A DNA stretch of 64,000 nucleotides from an uncultured Bacteroidales bacterium (lineage in GTDB: Bacteria > Bacteroidota > Bacteroidia > Bacteroidales > UBA932). The number at the start of each line of letters is the position of its first letter. The first letter of the stretch is position 1. The translations under genes and the position numbers were made by a program. The notes beneath the pieces were generated by a model that searched no databases, was not told the origin of the DNA, and was given only the letters and a program-made list of their open reading frames with translations. Below are positions 7,229 through 16,375 of this stretch, piece by piece. The stretch lies in the NCBI GenBank assembly GCA_947168065.1, contig CAMVKH010000002.1, positions 62,001 to 126,000 on the forward strand, given 5' to 3'.

Positions 7229-7568
7229 AGACGACGGTGACGGAAGAACTCTCGACCTTACCGTCGAGGGGGGGATTGTACTTGGTGACGGTCAGCTCCG
7301 CGTAACTGATGCGCGGGAAGCGGGCGATGAGGGTGTCGAGCATGCGGCTGGCGAGGTGCTCCAGCAGATTGGCCGGGACTTCCATCTCCGCGCGGATGTG
7401 CTCGTAGATCGCGCTGTAGTCGATGGCTTCGCGCAGGTCATCGCTCCGGGACGCCTTGCGCATGTCGTAGTCGTAGGCGAAATCGACCCGGAAACGGTTG
7501 CCTTCCCGGCGCTCGCTTTCGAGGCAGCCGTGGTAGGCGTAAAATTCCATATTGTTCAGTCGCACCAT
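7221..7568 (-). CDS. folB: Dihydroneopterin aldolase FolB
   Basis: 115 residues, normal for the family. It cleaves 7,8-dihydroneopterin to 6-hydroxymethyl-dihydropterin in folate synthesis. It shows the FolB signature FYAYHGCLESERREGNRF, the conserved DYSAIYEHIR segment, LLEHLA (active-site Glu) and the late VTKYNPP. The stop overlaps the mtaB start by 8 bases and the start is 3 bases after the rsmI stop, so translation is probably coupled. Confidence 0.95.
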   Translation of the reverse strand: MVRLNNMEFYAYHGCLESERREGNRFRVDFAYDYDMRKASRSDDLREAIDYSAIYEHIRAEMEVPANLLEHLASRMLDTLIARFPRISYAELTVTKYNPPLDGKVESSSVTVVYA

Positions 7569-7571
7569 AAG

Positions 7572-8306
7572 CTAACGGTTTTTTAGATCCTTCGCTTCGC
7601 TCAGGATGACAAAGACGCACGGGCGCTTGCCGATGACAAAGCCCTTTTTGCGCTCTTTCTGCCAGTCGGCGATGGATTTCGTGCGGATGAATTCGGTGGG
7701 GCAGGTGATGTCGGCGGCGACGCACAGGCGCGTGGACGGGCGGCAGGTCTCGGTCAGGTCTGCCAGCAGGGCGTCGTTGCGGTAGGGCGTCTCGATCATG
7801 ATCTGCGACTGGTTGAGGCGCGCCGACGTGCGTTCCAGCGTGCTGATGGCCTCGCGCCGTGCCGGCGCTTTCACCGGCAGATAGCCCGTGAAGGCAAAGC
7901 ACTGCCCGTTCAGCCCCGAAGCCATGAGGGCCATCATCAGCGAGGAAGGCCCGACCATCGGCACCACGTCCACTCCCTTGCGGTGCGCCAGCTCCACCAG
8001 CAGCGCGCCGGGATCGGCCACGGCGGGCAGGCCCGCTTCCGAGATCAGGCCCGCGTCCTGCTCGCCCAGCCGCGCCGCGTAGGCTTCAATCTGCTCGCGT
8101 GGCGTGTGTTCGTTGATCTCCAGCAGCTCCAGCTCCTCCACGTGCCCTTTCCAGCCGGCGGCGGAGAGAAAACGGCGCGCCGTGCGGAGCTCCTCCACGA
8201 AGAAGAGCCGCAGCGCGGCGATCCGCTCCAGCACGGGGGCAGGCAGGATGTCACTCGGTGCGTATTCGCCGAGGGGCGTTGGGATCAGGTAAAGCTTGGC
8301 TTTCAT
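7572..8306 (-). CDS. rsmI: RsmI-family 16S rRNA 2'-O-methyltransferase (tetrapyrrole-methylase fold) with a repeat-derived tail
   Basis: 244 residues. The family methylates the ribose of C1402 in 16S rRNA with SAM. It has the start LYLIPTPLGEYAP, the SEAGLPAVADPG loop and VPMVGPSSLMMALMASGLNG. It is nearer the shorter SAM-dependent methyltransferase branch common in Bacteroidota than E. coli RsmI, so the target is by family. The last residues, VILSEAKDLKNR, are encoded by half of a dispersed palindromic repeat (7585-7612) and are not part of the fold. The 5' end overlaps the tamB 3' end by 56 bases in another frame. Confidence 0.85.
   Translation of the reverse strand: MKAKLYLIPTPLGEYAPSDILPAPVLERIAALRLFFVEELRTARRFLSAAGWKGHVEELELLEINEHTPREQIEAYAARLGEQDAGLISEAGLPAVADPGALLVELAHRKGVDVVPMVGPSSLMMALMASGLNGQCFAFTGYLPVKAPARREAISTLERTSARLNQSQIMIETPYRNDALLADLTETCRPSTRLCVAADITCPTEFIRTKSIADWQKERKKGFVIGKRPCVFVILSEAKDLKNR
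7585..7612. repeat. Half copy of the ATCCTTCG...CTCAGGATGAC dispersed palindrome
   Basis: Same sequence family as at 51850-51917 and 57856-57978. Only one arm is present, and it is read through by the end of rsmI. The translated form LSEAKDL appears as a stray peptide in many unrelated bacterial proteins, a sign of a widespread repeat. Confidence 0.7.
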
Positions 8307-11300
8307 GGGCGGGAGTCTTGATGTGGAATATCTTGCGCCAGAGTTCCTTGAAAGAGTTGAAATCTTCCTGGTAGACGATGCCGGCGCCGTTGCGCTGGCT
8401 CTGGTCGAGGTAGTTGCTGTACTGGTCGGCGGAGTGGGAGAAGAGCGTCAGGCGCAGCTGTCCCTGCCGGTTGAGCTTGATCTCGATGTCGAGGTCGCCC
8501 ACGATGTCGCTGCGGCTCGACGACATGTACTGCCGGTTGCCGATGTTGCCGTTGATGATCACGCGGTTGTTGAAGAGCTGCGTGGACACGGCGACGTCAA
8601 AGATGTTGCGCCCCGACTCGGTGGGCTGGTAGTTGAAGCCCAGGTCGAGCGGGATGTCGAGTTGCCGGAAGATATTGTTGAGCTGGCTCGACATCAGTTC
8701 GGACGCGTTCGAGAAGAGCAGGGTGGTGCTGTTGACGATGCCCGACTGCTCGTCCGGGACGAAGCCGCCGGAAATCAGCAGGGCCAGGGCCTGTTTCATG
8801 CGCTTGTCTTCGGTATTGAGGGCATTCTCCACCCGCCCTTTGGTGGTCGGATCGAGGTCCGGAATGTCGACGTAGAAGCGAATCTCGGGATTCTCGAGCT
8901 TCCCGGTCACGCTGATGCCGCAGTCCACGTTGCGGCGCATGCTCACGGCGGTGGAGTCGGCGATCAGCGGGCTGATGGACGCTTTGGTGCGGTAGGTCGC
9001 GGTCAGGTCGAGGTCCGACTGCATGACGTCGCCGTTGAAGGCGATGGTGCCGCCCGGGTTGATGGAGAAATCGCGCGCGGTGATGCCCAGCATGCCGAAG
9101 TGGTAGCTGCCGCTCTGCACCTCGTAGTCGCCCTTGATGTCGAAATTGTCGCGGTCGACGGTGATGCCGATCCGGCCGTTGCCGCGAGCCTTGAGGATGT
9201 CGCCGGTATTCTTGTCGACCTCCAGCTGGATCTCCGCGTCGGGCGTGGCGTTGAGGCGCAGGTTGACGCTGACGTCCGTGCCGCCGCCCTTGGCCTTTTC
9301 GGGCGCGTTGTGGGCCTGGATCACGGAGTCGATCAGGCTGATCTTCGATTCGTTGTTGATGAAGGTCAGCAGCGACTTGTTGTCCGAGGCGGAGGCACCG
9401 AGGGGAATATGGATGGTGGTGTTTTGGGTGGGAGTCAGGTTGAGGCTCAGGCGGATCTTGTTGAGCGGGCCGGAGACGCGGACCGTTCCGTCGGCGAAGG
9501 CGCGTCCGTAGAAGCTGTTGTTGTCCTCGCTGCCGGTGTTAAGCGCCATCATGTCCTGGAGGTCGATGCGCAGGTTGAGGCGGATGTCGTTGAAGTGGTC
9601 GTACGGAATGCCGCCGGTGAGTTGCCCTTCATGACCGAAACGGTCGAAAAGCTGGACGTTCTCGAAGGTGACGCCGTCGTCACGCACCTGGAAAGGACCG
9701 TCGGCGATGTAGTTGACCTGGGTGAAGTCGAGCTTGAACTTGAACTGGTTGAGGCGGGTGTTCTCGCTGCTGATGGCCAGTTTGTTGAGCGGTCCGTGGG
9801 CCAGGATGTGGCCGGAGACCGTGCCGTCCATGTCGGACGCCAGGCCGGTGACGAGCGGCTCGACGATGCCGAGGGCCAGCGAGTCGAGCCGGACGTCGAG
9901 GTCCAGGTGCTTGTCAGAGGGCCGCAGCGTGGCGTTGGCGATGACCGGATGCCGCTCGCCCATGGTATTGTCGATGGAGAAGATGAACTGCTTCGCAGGG
10001 TCGTCCCAGCGGCTCTGCATCAGGAAATGGCCCATGTCGATGCCTACGGCTGATACATAGCGGGCGTACAGGTCGAAGAGGATGCCTTTCTCGGGCCCCG
10101 TCAGGGCGAAGGCCTCGCCCTGGCCGGTCAGCAGGCCCTGCAGGTTGAGGGGTTGGGTCAGGAAAGAGTTGGCGAAGCCCAGATCGAAGTCGTTCATCAT
10201 CAGGCGCACCGTATCGGTGAGCTTCGGGCCGATGACGCCGCCGGCATAGAGGCTCTGTTCGCCGTAGCTGAGGGAGAAATCTTCGATCTTGATGTCTTCC
10301 TTGCGGTAGTGGACGGAAGCGGGGGCGAGTTCCCACGGATGCCCGGCGATGGCCAGTTCGGAGGGCAGCAGGTCGATGCGGACCAGGTAGGGGTCCTCGT
10401 CGGCATCGGGGAAGGAGACCCGGGTGTTGAGCCGGGCGTAGGTGTCGGGGCCCTCGTCGTTGTGGAAAGCGAGCTGCAGGTTGATGACCGAATCGGCCTG
10501 GGCGTCGATGTCGATGTGTTCGGCCATCATGCCGGCGGCCTGGAGCCGGTCGATGTCGACGAAGGCGAGGATGCGTTCGCCTTCGGTCAGGCAGCGCAGC
10601 TGGAGGTTCCGGAGCAGGATCTTCTCGACGGCCGCCAGCTCCGAAGACACGTTGAGGGTGATTTCGTCGTTGATCAGGTCGGCGCGGACGGTGGAGTAGG
10701 GCGACACGAACAGCGACGGGAAGAAGAAGTCGGTGAGCGGCTTCAGGTTGAGGACCTGCAGGTTGAACGAGCCGAACTGTTCGGGGTTCGGCACGTCGTC
10801 CTTCCGGCTGTGGTGGCCGCCGAACAGGTGTTCGAGGTTGTCCTGGTAGAGCAGGTGGATGGATTCTTCGAGGAAATCCGTTACGAAGATGTTGCCGTCA
10901 TACACGCCCCGGAACAGTCCGCTGTCGATACGGATCGCATAGAGTCCGTCTTCCTCCTTGGAATCCAGGGCGATGTCGCCCAGGCGGAACAGCTGGCCCG
11001 GCAGATAGGCCTGCAGGTCGCTGAGCTTCGCCTGGCCCAGGAATGCGCCGTCCGCTGTCTGCACGATGTCGGCGGCGAGTTTGAGCGATACGGCGGCACT
11101 GTCGCGCTGGTCGAGGTGGATGGCGTTCAGGTCCACGTGGTCGACGTCGAGGTCTACGACGTAGCGGCTTTCCTTTCCTTTGCCGCCCAGATTGAGGTCG
11201 GCGCGGCCCGCCAGCACGAGGTTCGGATCCTTGCTGTGGATGTCGGCATGGACGGCGCCGTTCCGGTAGGTGCCGGAGGCCACCAGGCCTGAATAGTCAT

Positions 11301-12714
11301 ATCCGTTGAACTGGATATGGTCGATGTGGAGCGGCTCGATTTGGATGTCGAGGTTCTTGCCGTGCTTGGCGAAGGCCACGTCGGTCTGGCAGTCCAGGGC
11401 GCCGAGCGACGAGATGCCCAGGATGCGGTCGAGCTGGAGTCCGGCGGTGGCCGCCTTGCCGGAGATGTCGAGATGGTTTTTCGTAATCTGCACCAGTGCG
11501 TCCACGTCGGCGTGCCCCAGGGTCGACACGTGCACCGTGGCGTTGGCCTGGAGATGGGACAGGGGACCGTTGGCCTTGGCTGTCAGCGTGATCTGCTCGC
11601 CCGGCGCATAGCGCGACAGGGTCGCGGGCTTGAAACCGGGCGAGATGCCGGCCATAAACTGGGCGATGTCTTCGGTCGTGGTTTCGCCGTGCAGCACTTC
11701 ACCGTTGAATTGCGCTTTCGAGATGTAGGGCAGGCCCTTGACCCGGGCCTTGATATCCAGGACGGTCTTGCCGGTGCCGGTGGCCACGCGCAGACGCTCT
11801 GTCTGGAGGTCGGATACCGTACCCTTGATCTTGCCTTCCACTGTCGCGGCGAGCTGCATGTCCCGCAGCGACGGAAGGAAGGGATGGAGGGTCCGCATGT
11901 CGAAACGGGTCTGGTTCAGGGACGCCTCCAGCTTGACTTTCTCCATGAACTGGGAAAAGTCGGACGTATCGTTGAACGACAGGGTCAGGTAGTCGGCGTT
12001 CAGGTGCGAGAAGTCGTCTTCGTAGCGGAAGTTGCGCAGGGAGGCCGATCCGGTGGGGTCATACTGGAACTCCGTGCCCAGCTGACGGACAGCCAGTTCA
12101 TCGCCCTTGCGCAGGGTGAGGTTGTCGATGCGCCCCGACGCGCCGTCCGCCCCATAGCGGAGGTTTCGGGCCGACAGGTTGATGTCCTGCAGGGCCAGGC
12201 TGCTGTCGAGTGCGAAATCGATGTGCTTGAGGTTCAGCCGGTCCAGGCTGATGGCATCCCAGGGGAGGCCGCCCTTGTCCGCTTCCGGGTCCGCCGCCGG
12301 TTTTTCCTTGGGCGGCTGGTTCTTCATGGGAGCGAGCAGGCGCGACAGGTTGGTGGTGCTGTCGTCGTAGCGCCGGATGGTGAAATGCCCGTCTTCCAGG
12401 CTGACGCGGCGGATGCGCGCCTCGTTCCCCAGCAGGGAGGAGGCCTTGACTTTCACCAGCAGCTTGCCCAGGTGCGCGACCGTGTCATCGGCCCCCTGAA
12501 TCAGGTCGATGTCTTTCAGGATCAAGCTGTTGGGGTAGGAGAAATAGACTTTCCCCACATGTGCCGTGCCGTCGAGGTTCTTCGTCAGGACGCCCGCGAC
12601 CTTGTCGACGGCATAGGTCTGGACCGCCGGTATCTGAATGGCGATCATGGCGGCGACCGGGAGTGTGATCACCACCAGAATGAGGAGCCGGACGATTCGT
12701 TTCCAGGTTTTCAT
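8251..12714 (-). CDS. tamB: TamB-like translocation and assembly module protein
   Basis: 1487 residues. It has one N-terminal transmembrane anchor (about residues 7-27) and then a very long repetitive beta-rich body typical of AsmA/TamB proteins. The conserved TamB C-terminal domain (formerly DUF490) lies around residues 1050-1460, with GDYEVQSGSYHFGML and ALLISGGFVPDE. TamB-type proteins form a hydrophobic groove across the periplasm, implicated in lipid transport and outer-membrane protein insertion. Its usual partner, a TamA/TamL-type outer-membrane protein, is encoded about 26 kb away at 38911-41106. It is first in the tamB-rsmI-folB-mtaB operon, behind a TACATTTG promoter element. Confidence 0.92.
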   Translation of the reverse strand: MKTWKRIVRLLILVVITLPVAAMIAIQIPAVQTYAVDKVAGVLTKNLDGTAHVGKVYFSYPNSLILKDIDLIQGADDTVAHLGKLLVKVKASSLLGNEARIRRVSLEDGHFTIRRYDDSTTNLSRLLAPMKNQPPKEKPAADPEADKGGLPWDAISLDRLNLKHIDFALDSSLALQDINLSARNLRYGADGASGRIDNLTLRKGDELAVRQLGTEFQYDPTGSASLRNFRYEDDFSHLNADYLTLSFNDTSDFSQFMEKVKLEASLNQTRFDMRTLHPFLPSLRDMQLAATVEGKIKGTVSDLQTERLRVATGTGKTVLDIKARVKGLPYISKAQFNGEVLHGETTTEDIAQFMAGISPGFKPATLSRYAPGEQITLTAKANGPLSHLQANATVHVSTLGHADVDALVQITKNHLDISGKAATAGLQLDRILGISSLGALDCQTDVAFAKHGKNLDIQIEPLHIDHIQFNGYDYSGLVASGTYRNGAVHADIHSKDPNLVLAGRADLNLGGKGKESRYVVDLDVDHVDLNAIHLDQRDSAAVSLKLAADIVQTADGAFLGQAKLSDLQAYLPGQLFRLGDIALDSKEEDGLYAIRIDSGLFRGVYDGNIFVTDFLEESIHLLYQDNLEHLFGGHHSRKDDVPNPEQFGSFNLQVLNLKPLTDFFFPSLFVSPYSTVRADLINDEITLNVSSELAAVEKILLRNLQLRCLTEGERILAFVDIDRLQAAGMMAEHIDIDAQADSVINLQLAFHNDEGPDTYARLNTRVSFPDADEDPYLVRIDLLPSELAIAGHPWELAPASVHYRKEDIKIEDFSLSYGEQSLYAGGVIGPKLTDTVRLMMNDFDLGFANSFLTQPLNLQGLLTGQGEAFALTGPEKGILFDLYARYVSAVGIDMGHFLMQSRWDDPAKQFIFSIDNTMGERHPVIANATLRPSDKHLDLDVRLDSLALGIVEPLVTGLASDMDGTVSGHILAHGPLNKLAISSENTRLNQFKFKLDFTQVNYIADGPFQVRDDGVTFENVQLFDRFGHEGQLTGGIPYDHFNDIRLNLRIDLQDMMALNTGSEDNNSFYGRAFADGTVRVSGPLNKIRLSLNLTPTQNTTIHIPLGASASDNKSLLTFINNESKISLIDSVIQAHNAPEKAKGGGTDVSVNLRLNATPDAEIQLEVDKNTGDILKARGNGRIGITVDRDNFDIKGDYEVQSGSYHFGMLGITARDFSINPGGTIAFNGDVMQSDLDLTATYRTKASISPLIADSTAVSMRRNVDCGISVTGKLENPEIRFYVDIPDLDPTTKGRVENALNTEDKRMKQALALLISGGFVPDEQSGIVNSTTLLFSNASELMSSQLNNIFRQLDIPLDLGFNYQPTESGRNIFDVAVSTQLFNNRVIINGNIGNRQYMSSSRSDIVGDLDIEIKLNRQGQLRLTLFSHSADQYSNYLDQSQRNGAGIVYQEDFNSFKELWRKIFHIKTPAHESQALPDPNAPRRIRTE

Positions 12715-12730
12715 GCGGGCGTTAAACTTA

Positions 12731-12738
12731 CAAATGTA
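12731..12738 (-). promoter_or_regulatory. -7 element TACATTTG upstream of tamB
   Basis: Matches TAnnTTTG on the minus strand, 16 bases before the tamB ATG (12714), in the 63-base divergent gap to tsaD. Confidence 0.5.
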
Positions 12739-12750
12739 CGAAATAATTGC

Positions 12751-12758
12751 TACTTTTG
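12751..12758 (+). promoter_or_regulatory. -7 element TACTTTTG upstream of tsaD
   Basis: Matches TAnnTTTG on the plus strand, 19 bases before the tsaD ATG. It lies within 20 bases of the opposing tamB element, so the two promoters share the gap. Confidence 0.55.
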
Positions 12759-12777
12759 CGAAAATTTAACCGAACGC

Positions 12778-13806
12778 ATGACACTCACCATTTTAGGCAT
12801 TGAATCCTCCTGCGACGACACCTCTGCGGCCGTCCTTCGCGACACTTTTCTGCTGTCCAATGTGATGGCTTCGCAGGAAGTGCACCGCCGCTACGGCGGC
12901 GTGATTCCGGAGCTGGCCTCCCGCGCCCACCAGCAGAACATCCTGCCGGTGGTTTCCGAAGCCCTGAAAATGGCGGGCGTCACGATGGCCGACGTGGATG
13001 CCATCGCCTTCACGCGCGGACCGGGCCTGCTCGGCTCGCTGCTGGTGGGCACCTCGTTCACCAAGGGGCTGGCGCTGGCCACGGACAAGCCCATCATCGA
13101 AGTCAATCATCTGCAGGGACATATCCTGTCACATTTCGTCCAGGTGGAGGGCCGCGACAACCGCTGTCCGTCCTTCCCCTTCCTCTGCCTGCTGGTGTCC
13201 GGTGGCCACACCCAGATCGTCCGGGTCGACGACCCGCTGCATTTCGAGATCCTGGGCCACACCATCGACGACGCGGTGGGCGAGGCTTTCGACAAATGCG
13301 CCAAGCTCATGGGGCTGGGCTATCCCGGCGGGCCCGTGGTGGACCGTCTGGCCAGGGAGGGTGACGAGACGCGTTTCCGTTTCGCCAAGCCCAACATCCC
13401 CGGCCTCGACTACAGTTTCAGCGGCATCAAGACCTCGCTGCTCTACTTTCTGCGCGACCGCATCGCGGAAGACCCTGATTTCCTGGAGAAAAACAAGGCC
13501 GATCTCTGCGCCTCCTTCCAGAAGGACCTGATCGACATCCTGCTCAAGAAACTCATCCTGGCCACGAAGGAAACCGGCATCCGGCAGGTGGCCATCGCCG
13601 GCGGCGTGTCGGCCAACAGCGGCCTGCGCAACCGCATCGAGGCGGAAGGCCGCAAGCGCGGCTGGACCACCTTCCTGCCCGAGCTTCGCTTTACCACCGA
13701 CAATGCGGCCATGATTGCCATCACGGGCCACTACAAATACCTGGCGGGACAGTTTGCGACGCTCGACATCGCGCCGCGCTCCCGTGCCGCCGAATACGGC
13801 GACTGA
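12778..13806 (+). CDS. tsaD: tRNA N6-adenosine threonylcarbamoyltransferase TsaD
   Basis: 342 residues from ATG 12778. The frame is open further upstream, but only antisense to tamB. It transfers the threonylcarbamoyl group to A37 of ANN-decoding tRNAs. It has GIESSCDDTSAAVL at the N-terminus, the metal-binding HLQGHILSHF, the LLVSGGHTQI loop, GGPVVDRLA and GGVSANSGLR, all hallmark TsaD/Kae1 ASKHA-fold motifs. The next gene starts 2 bases after its stop. Confidence 0.97.
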   Translation: MTLTILGIESSCDDTSAAVLRDTFLLSNVMASQEVHRRYGGVIPELASRAHQQNILPVVSEALKMAGVTMADVDAIAFTRGPGLLGSLLVGTSFTKGLALATDKPIIEVNHLQGHILSHFVQVEGRDNRCPSFPFLCLLVSGGHTQIVRVDDPLHFEILGHTIDDAVGEAFDKCAKLMGLGYPGGPVVDRLAREGDETRFRFAKPNIPGLDYSFSGIKTSLLYFLRDRIAEDPDFLEKNKADLCASFQKDLIDILLKKLILATKETGIRQVAIAGGVSANSGLRNRIEAEGRKRGWTTFLPELRFTTDNAAMIAITGHYKYLAGQFATLDIAPRSRAAEYGD

Positions 13807-13808
13807 CC

Positions 13809-15350
13809 ATGAAAGAGTTCGACATCGCCTTTCCCATCCAGCACGTTCCTACCGAGGCCGAGTTGCGGCAGGCTGCGGGGCGCGCGCTGGGCGTCAAGCC
13901 CGAGCGGGTGGCCGAAGTGCGCGTGGTGCGGCGCTCCCTCGACGCCCGCGGCGAAATCCTCTATCGCTACCGCGTGCAGGCCGTGGCTGCAGGTGAACAG
14001 TTAGAAAAATATCAACTTCCTGATTATAAAGATGTTTCCAAGGCTGCGCCTGTGATTGTGGTGGGCAGCGGCCCGGCCGGCATGTTCGCGGCGCTGCAGT
14101 TGCTGATGGAAGGGCGCAGGCCCGTCGTGCTGGAGCGCGGCAAGGACGTGCACCGGCGCAAGACCGACATTGCCGCCGCCAACCAGCAGCAGCGCATCAA
14201 CCCCGAGTCGAACTACTGCTTCGGGGAGGGCGGTGCCGGCACCTTCTCCGATGGCAAGCTCTACACGCGTTCCACCAAGCGCGGCGATATCCGGGAAGTG
14301 CTGCACCAGCTGGTCGCTTTCGGCGCGAAGGAAAGCATCCTCGTGGACGCGCATCCGCACATCGGCAGCGACGCGCTCCCGCGCATCGTGGAGGGCATCC
14401 GCCATTGCATCGAAAACCACGGCGGCGAGTATCATTTCGACGAGAAAGTGGTTGATTTACAGCCTGTATCAGACGGGCATCAGCACGGTTGGAAAGTGCT
14501 CTGCGCGGGCGGGGCGGTCTACGAGGCGCCGCAGGTCATCCTGGCCACGGGCCATTCCTCGCACGACATCTACCGGCTTTTCGCCTCGAAGGGCTGGCCG
14601 CTGGAAGCCAAGGGCTTTGCCCTGGGTGTGCGCGCGGAGCATCCGCAGTCACTCATCAACCGCATCCAGTATCATAGCAAGTTCCAGCCCGGCATGCCGG
14701 CCGCGGAATATGCACTGGTGGAGCAGGTCGAAGGCCGTGGTGTCTTTTCGTTCTGCATGTGTCCGGGCGGCATCCTGGTGCCGTCAGCCACGGACACAGG
14801 GGAGGTAGTGCTCAACGGCATGTCCAATTCGATGCGCAATTCGCCCTGGGCGAACGCGGGCATCGTCTGCTCGGTGGAGCCGGGCGACGTGCCGGATTTC
14901 GACCGCTACGGGGTTTTCGCTCTGTTGGAGTTCCAGCACGCAGTCGAACGGGCCATGTTCGATTTTTCTGCTTCGCTCCGGGCACCGGCCCAGCGGCTGG
15001 TGGATTTCTGCCGGAAGAAGGATTCGCAGGGGCTGCCGCGCACCTCGTACCAGCCGGGCGCCGTCAATGCGCCGCTCTACGAGCTCCTGCCTGCGCCGGT
15101 TTTCGAGCGGCTCCGCGTGGCCTTCGCGGCGTTCGACCGCAAGATGAAGGGTTACTATACCAACGACGCGCTGGTGCTGGGCACCGAATCGAGAACATCG
15201 TCCCCGGTGCGCATCGTGCGCGATCCGGAAACGATGTCCGTGCCCGGCCTCCCGGGTCTGTATCCCTGCGGTGAAGGCGCCGGCTATGCCGGCGGCATCG
15301 TCTCCAGCGCCCTCGACGGCATCCTGGCGGCCACCTCCGCTGTCGCTTAG
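13809..15350 (+). CDS. NAD(P)/FAD-dependent oxidoreductase of the COG2509 type
   Basis: 513 residues. An N-terminal extension (1-75) precedes an FAD-binding Rossmann motif VVGSGPAGMFAAL (85-97). Conserved family pieces follow: NPESNYCFGEGGAGTFSDGK, ILATGHSSHDIY, and the C-terminal FAD motif GLYPCGEGAGYAGGI. These define the uncharacterised FAD-dependent dehydrogenase family; substrates are not known. It is directly downstream of tsaD (2-base gap) and so co-transcribed. A CTTCTCC/GGAGAAG hairpin lies about 110 bases past the stop. Confidence 0.85.
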   Translation: MKEFDIAFPIQHVPTEAELRQAAGRALGVKPERVAEVRVVRRSLDARGEILYRYRVQAVAAGEQLEKYQLPDYKDVSKAAPVIVVGSGPAGMFAALQLLMEGRRPVVLERGKDVHRRKTDIAAANQQQRINPESNYCFGEGGAGTFSDGKLYTRSTKRGDIREVLHQLVAFGAKESILVDAHPHIGSDALPRIVEGIRHCIENHGGEYHFDEKVVDLQPVSDGHQHGWKVLCAGGAVYEAPQVILATGHSSHDIYRLFASKGWPLEAKGFALGVRAEHPQSLINRIQYHSKFQPGMPAAEYALVEQVEGRGVFSFCMCPGGILVPSATDTGEVVLNGMSNSMRNSPWANAGIVCSVEPGDVPDFDRYGVFALLEFQHAVERAMFDFSASLRAPAQRLVDFCRKKDSQGLPRTSYQPGAVNAPLYELLPAPVFERLRVAFAAFDRKMKGYYTNDALVLGTESRTSSPVRIVRDPETMSVPGLPGLYPCGEGAGYAGGIVSSALDGILAATSAVA

Positions 15351-15459
15351 CAGCCGCTGTCACCCCTGCAGCTATTCGCGCCTGTTGGGCAGCGCTCTTC
15401 CTGCACGATTTCGAGATGAAGCAGAGGCCGTAAGCAGGGGAGAGGCGTCAGGCGCCGTC

Positions 15460-15481
15460 CTTCTCCATGATGAAGGAGAAG
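15460..15481. terminator. Weak hairpin CTTCTCC/GGAGAAG between the FAD oxidoreductase and methyltransferase genes
   Basis: A 7-bp perfect inverted repeat with an 8-base loop and no T-run. It could be a factor-dependent end for the upstream transcript. The rest of 15351-15515 shows nothing recognisable. Confidence 0.25.
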
Positions 15482-15515
15482 TTCTTGGCGTGGATAAATT
15501 ACCAACAAATTAGGA

Positions 15516-15546
15516 TTGACGGGCCTTGGAATGTGCGATACCTTTG
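15516..15546 (+). promoter_or_regulatory. Promoter TTG-N20-TACCTTTG
   Basis: TTG at 15516-15518 and TACCTTTG at 15539-15546 fit the Bacteroidota -33/-7 consensus and spacing. The ATG at 15587 lies about 40 bases downstream, which supports that start over an earlier in-frame ATG at 15467. Confidence 0.65.
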
Positions 15547-15586
15547 CCGAAGATTGACAGGAAATCTGAAAAACTATTCAAGTAGT

Positions 15587-16213
15587 ATGGGACTTTTCAG
15601 TAAAATTTTCAGCAACACCCGCAAGCCGGAAGGCTTCTGGGGGCGAATGATAGTGGCCGGGATGAACGGCGGCTCCCATGGGGCGATGGCCTCCTGGGGC
15701 CTGGACTTTGCCAACGTCCCCGCAGAAGGGGAAATAATCGACATCGGATGTGGCGGCGGGGCCAACCTCGCCCGCCTGATGGGCCGGAGCCTTCACGCAA
15801 AGGTTACCGGCGTGGACTACTCCCGAGTTTCAGTGGAGAAAACCCGCAAGGTCAATGCGGACGCGATTGCAGAAGGCCGCTGCCAGGTGCTGGAGGCAAG
15901 CGTTGCGGGACTTCCGTTCAAGGATGATACGTTCGGGATGGCCACCGCCTTCGAAACGGTCTATTTCTGGCCGGAAATTGAGAAGAGTTTTGCGGAAGTA
16001 AGGCGCATACTCTCGCCCGGGGGAATATTCCTCATCGTAAACGAGGACGACGGCCTGTCCGGCAACAACGAGAAATGGGAGAAGATGATCGAGGGAATGC
16101 ACACCTACACGCCCGATGAACTGAGGACACATCTTGCTGCGGCGGGATTCAGAGACGTCACTGTCCATCGTAACGAATCCAAGCACTGGCTTTGCATAAC
16201 GACGGTAAAATGA
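15587..16213 (+). CDS. Class I SAM-dependent methyltransferase
   Basis: 208 residues from ATG 15587; the start is set by the promoter at 15516-15546. The Rossmann-type SAM motif IIDIGCGGGANLARL is followed by VTGVDYSR (acidic residue binding the ribose), then EASVAGLPFKDDTFGMATAF and the RRILSPGGIFLIVNE strand of the Methyltransf_11 type. The small-molecule or lipid-like substrate is unknown. It stands alone: its own promoter, with a two-hairpin repeat element directly after its stop. Confidence 0.85.
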   Translation: MGLFSKIFSNTRKPEGFWGRMIVAGMNGGSHGAMASWGLDFANVPAEGEIIDIGCGGGANLARLMGRSLHAKVTGVDYSRVSVEKTRKVNADAIAEGRCQVLEASVAGLPFKDDTFGMATAFETVYFWPEIEKSFAEVRRILSPGGIFLIVNEDDGLSGNNEKWEKMIEGMHTYTPDELRTHLAAAGFRDVTVHRNESKHWLCITTVK

Positions 16214-16226
16214 AATGATCTTTCCC

Positions 16227-16307
16227 GTCCTCAAAAGTGGCCGTTATTGAGGACAGATGACGAAAAAACAGTCAACCATCCTCAAAATAGTGCTTTCTTG
16301 AGGACGG
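16227..16307. repeat. Two-hairpin repeat element with CGAAAAAACAG core, copy 1
   Basis: Hairpin A: GTCCTCAA (16227-16234) with TTGAGGAC (16247-16254). Core: CGAAAAAACAG (16261-16271), flanked by TGAC/GTCA, which can pair. Hairpin B: TCCTCAA (16279-16285) with TTGAGGA (16298-16304). The same architecture and core recur at 61179-61261. It lies between a plus-strand methyltransferase and the convergent slyD, so it may also end transcription. Confidence 0.7.
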
Positions 16308-16375
16308 CTGACTAGTTCAACGCCGGACCGGCTATAATTTTGGTCAGCCTCGGTTGCGACAATAATCTCCGCTGC

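Noticed and set aside
8296-10053. A 585-codon plus-strand open frame opposite tamB
   Set aside because: Antisense shadow of tamB; composition dominated by Val/Asp/Glu/Ala/Arg and no motif.
11317-12777. An N-terminal extension of tsaD by about 490 codons
   Set aside because: It is antisense to tamB and upstream of the tsaD promoter; the TsaD fold starts exactly at ATG 12778.
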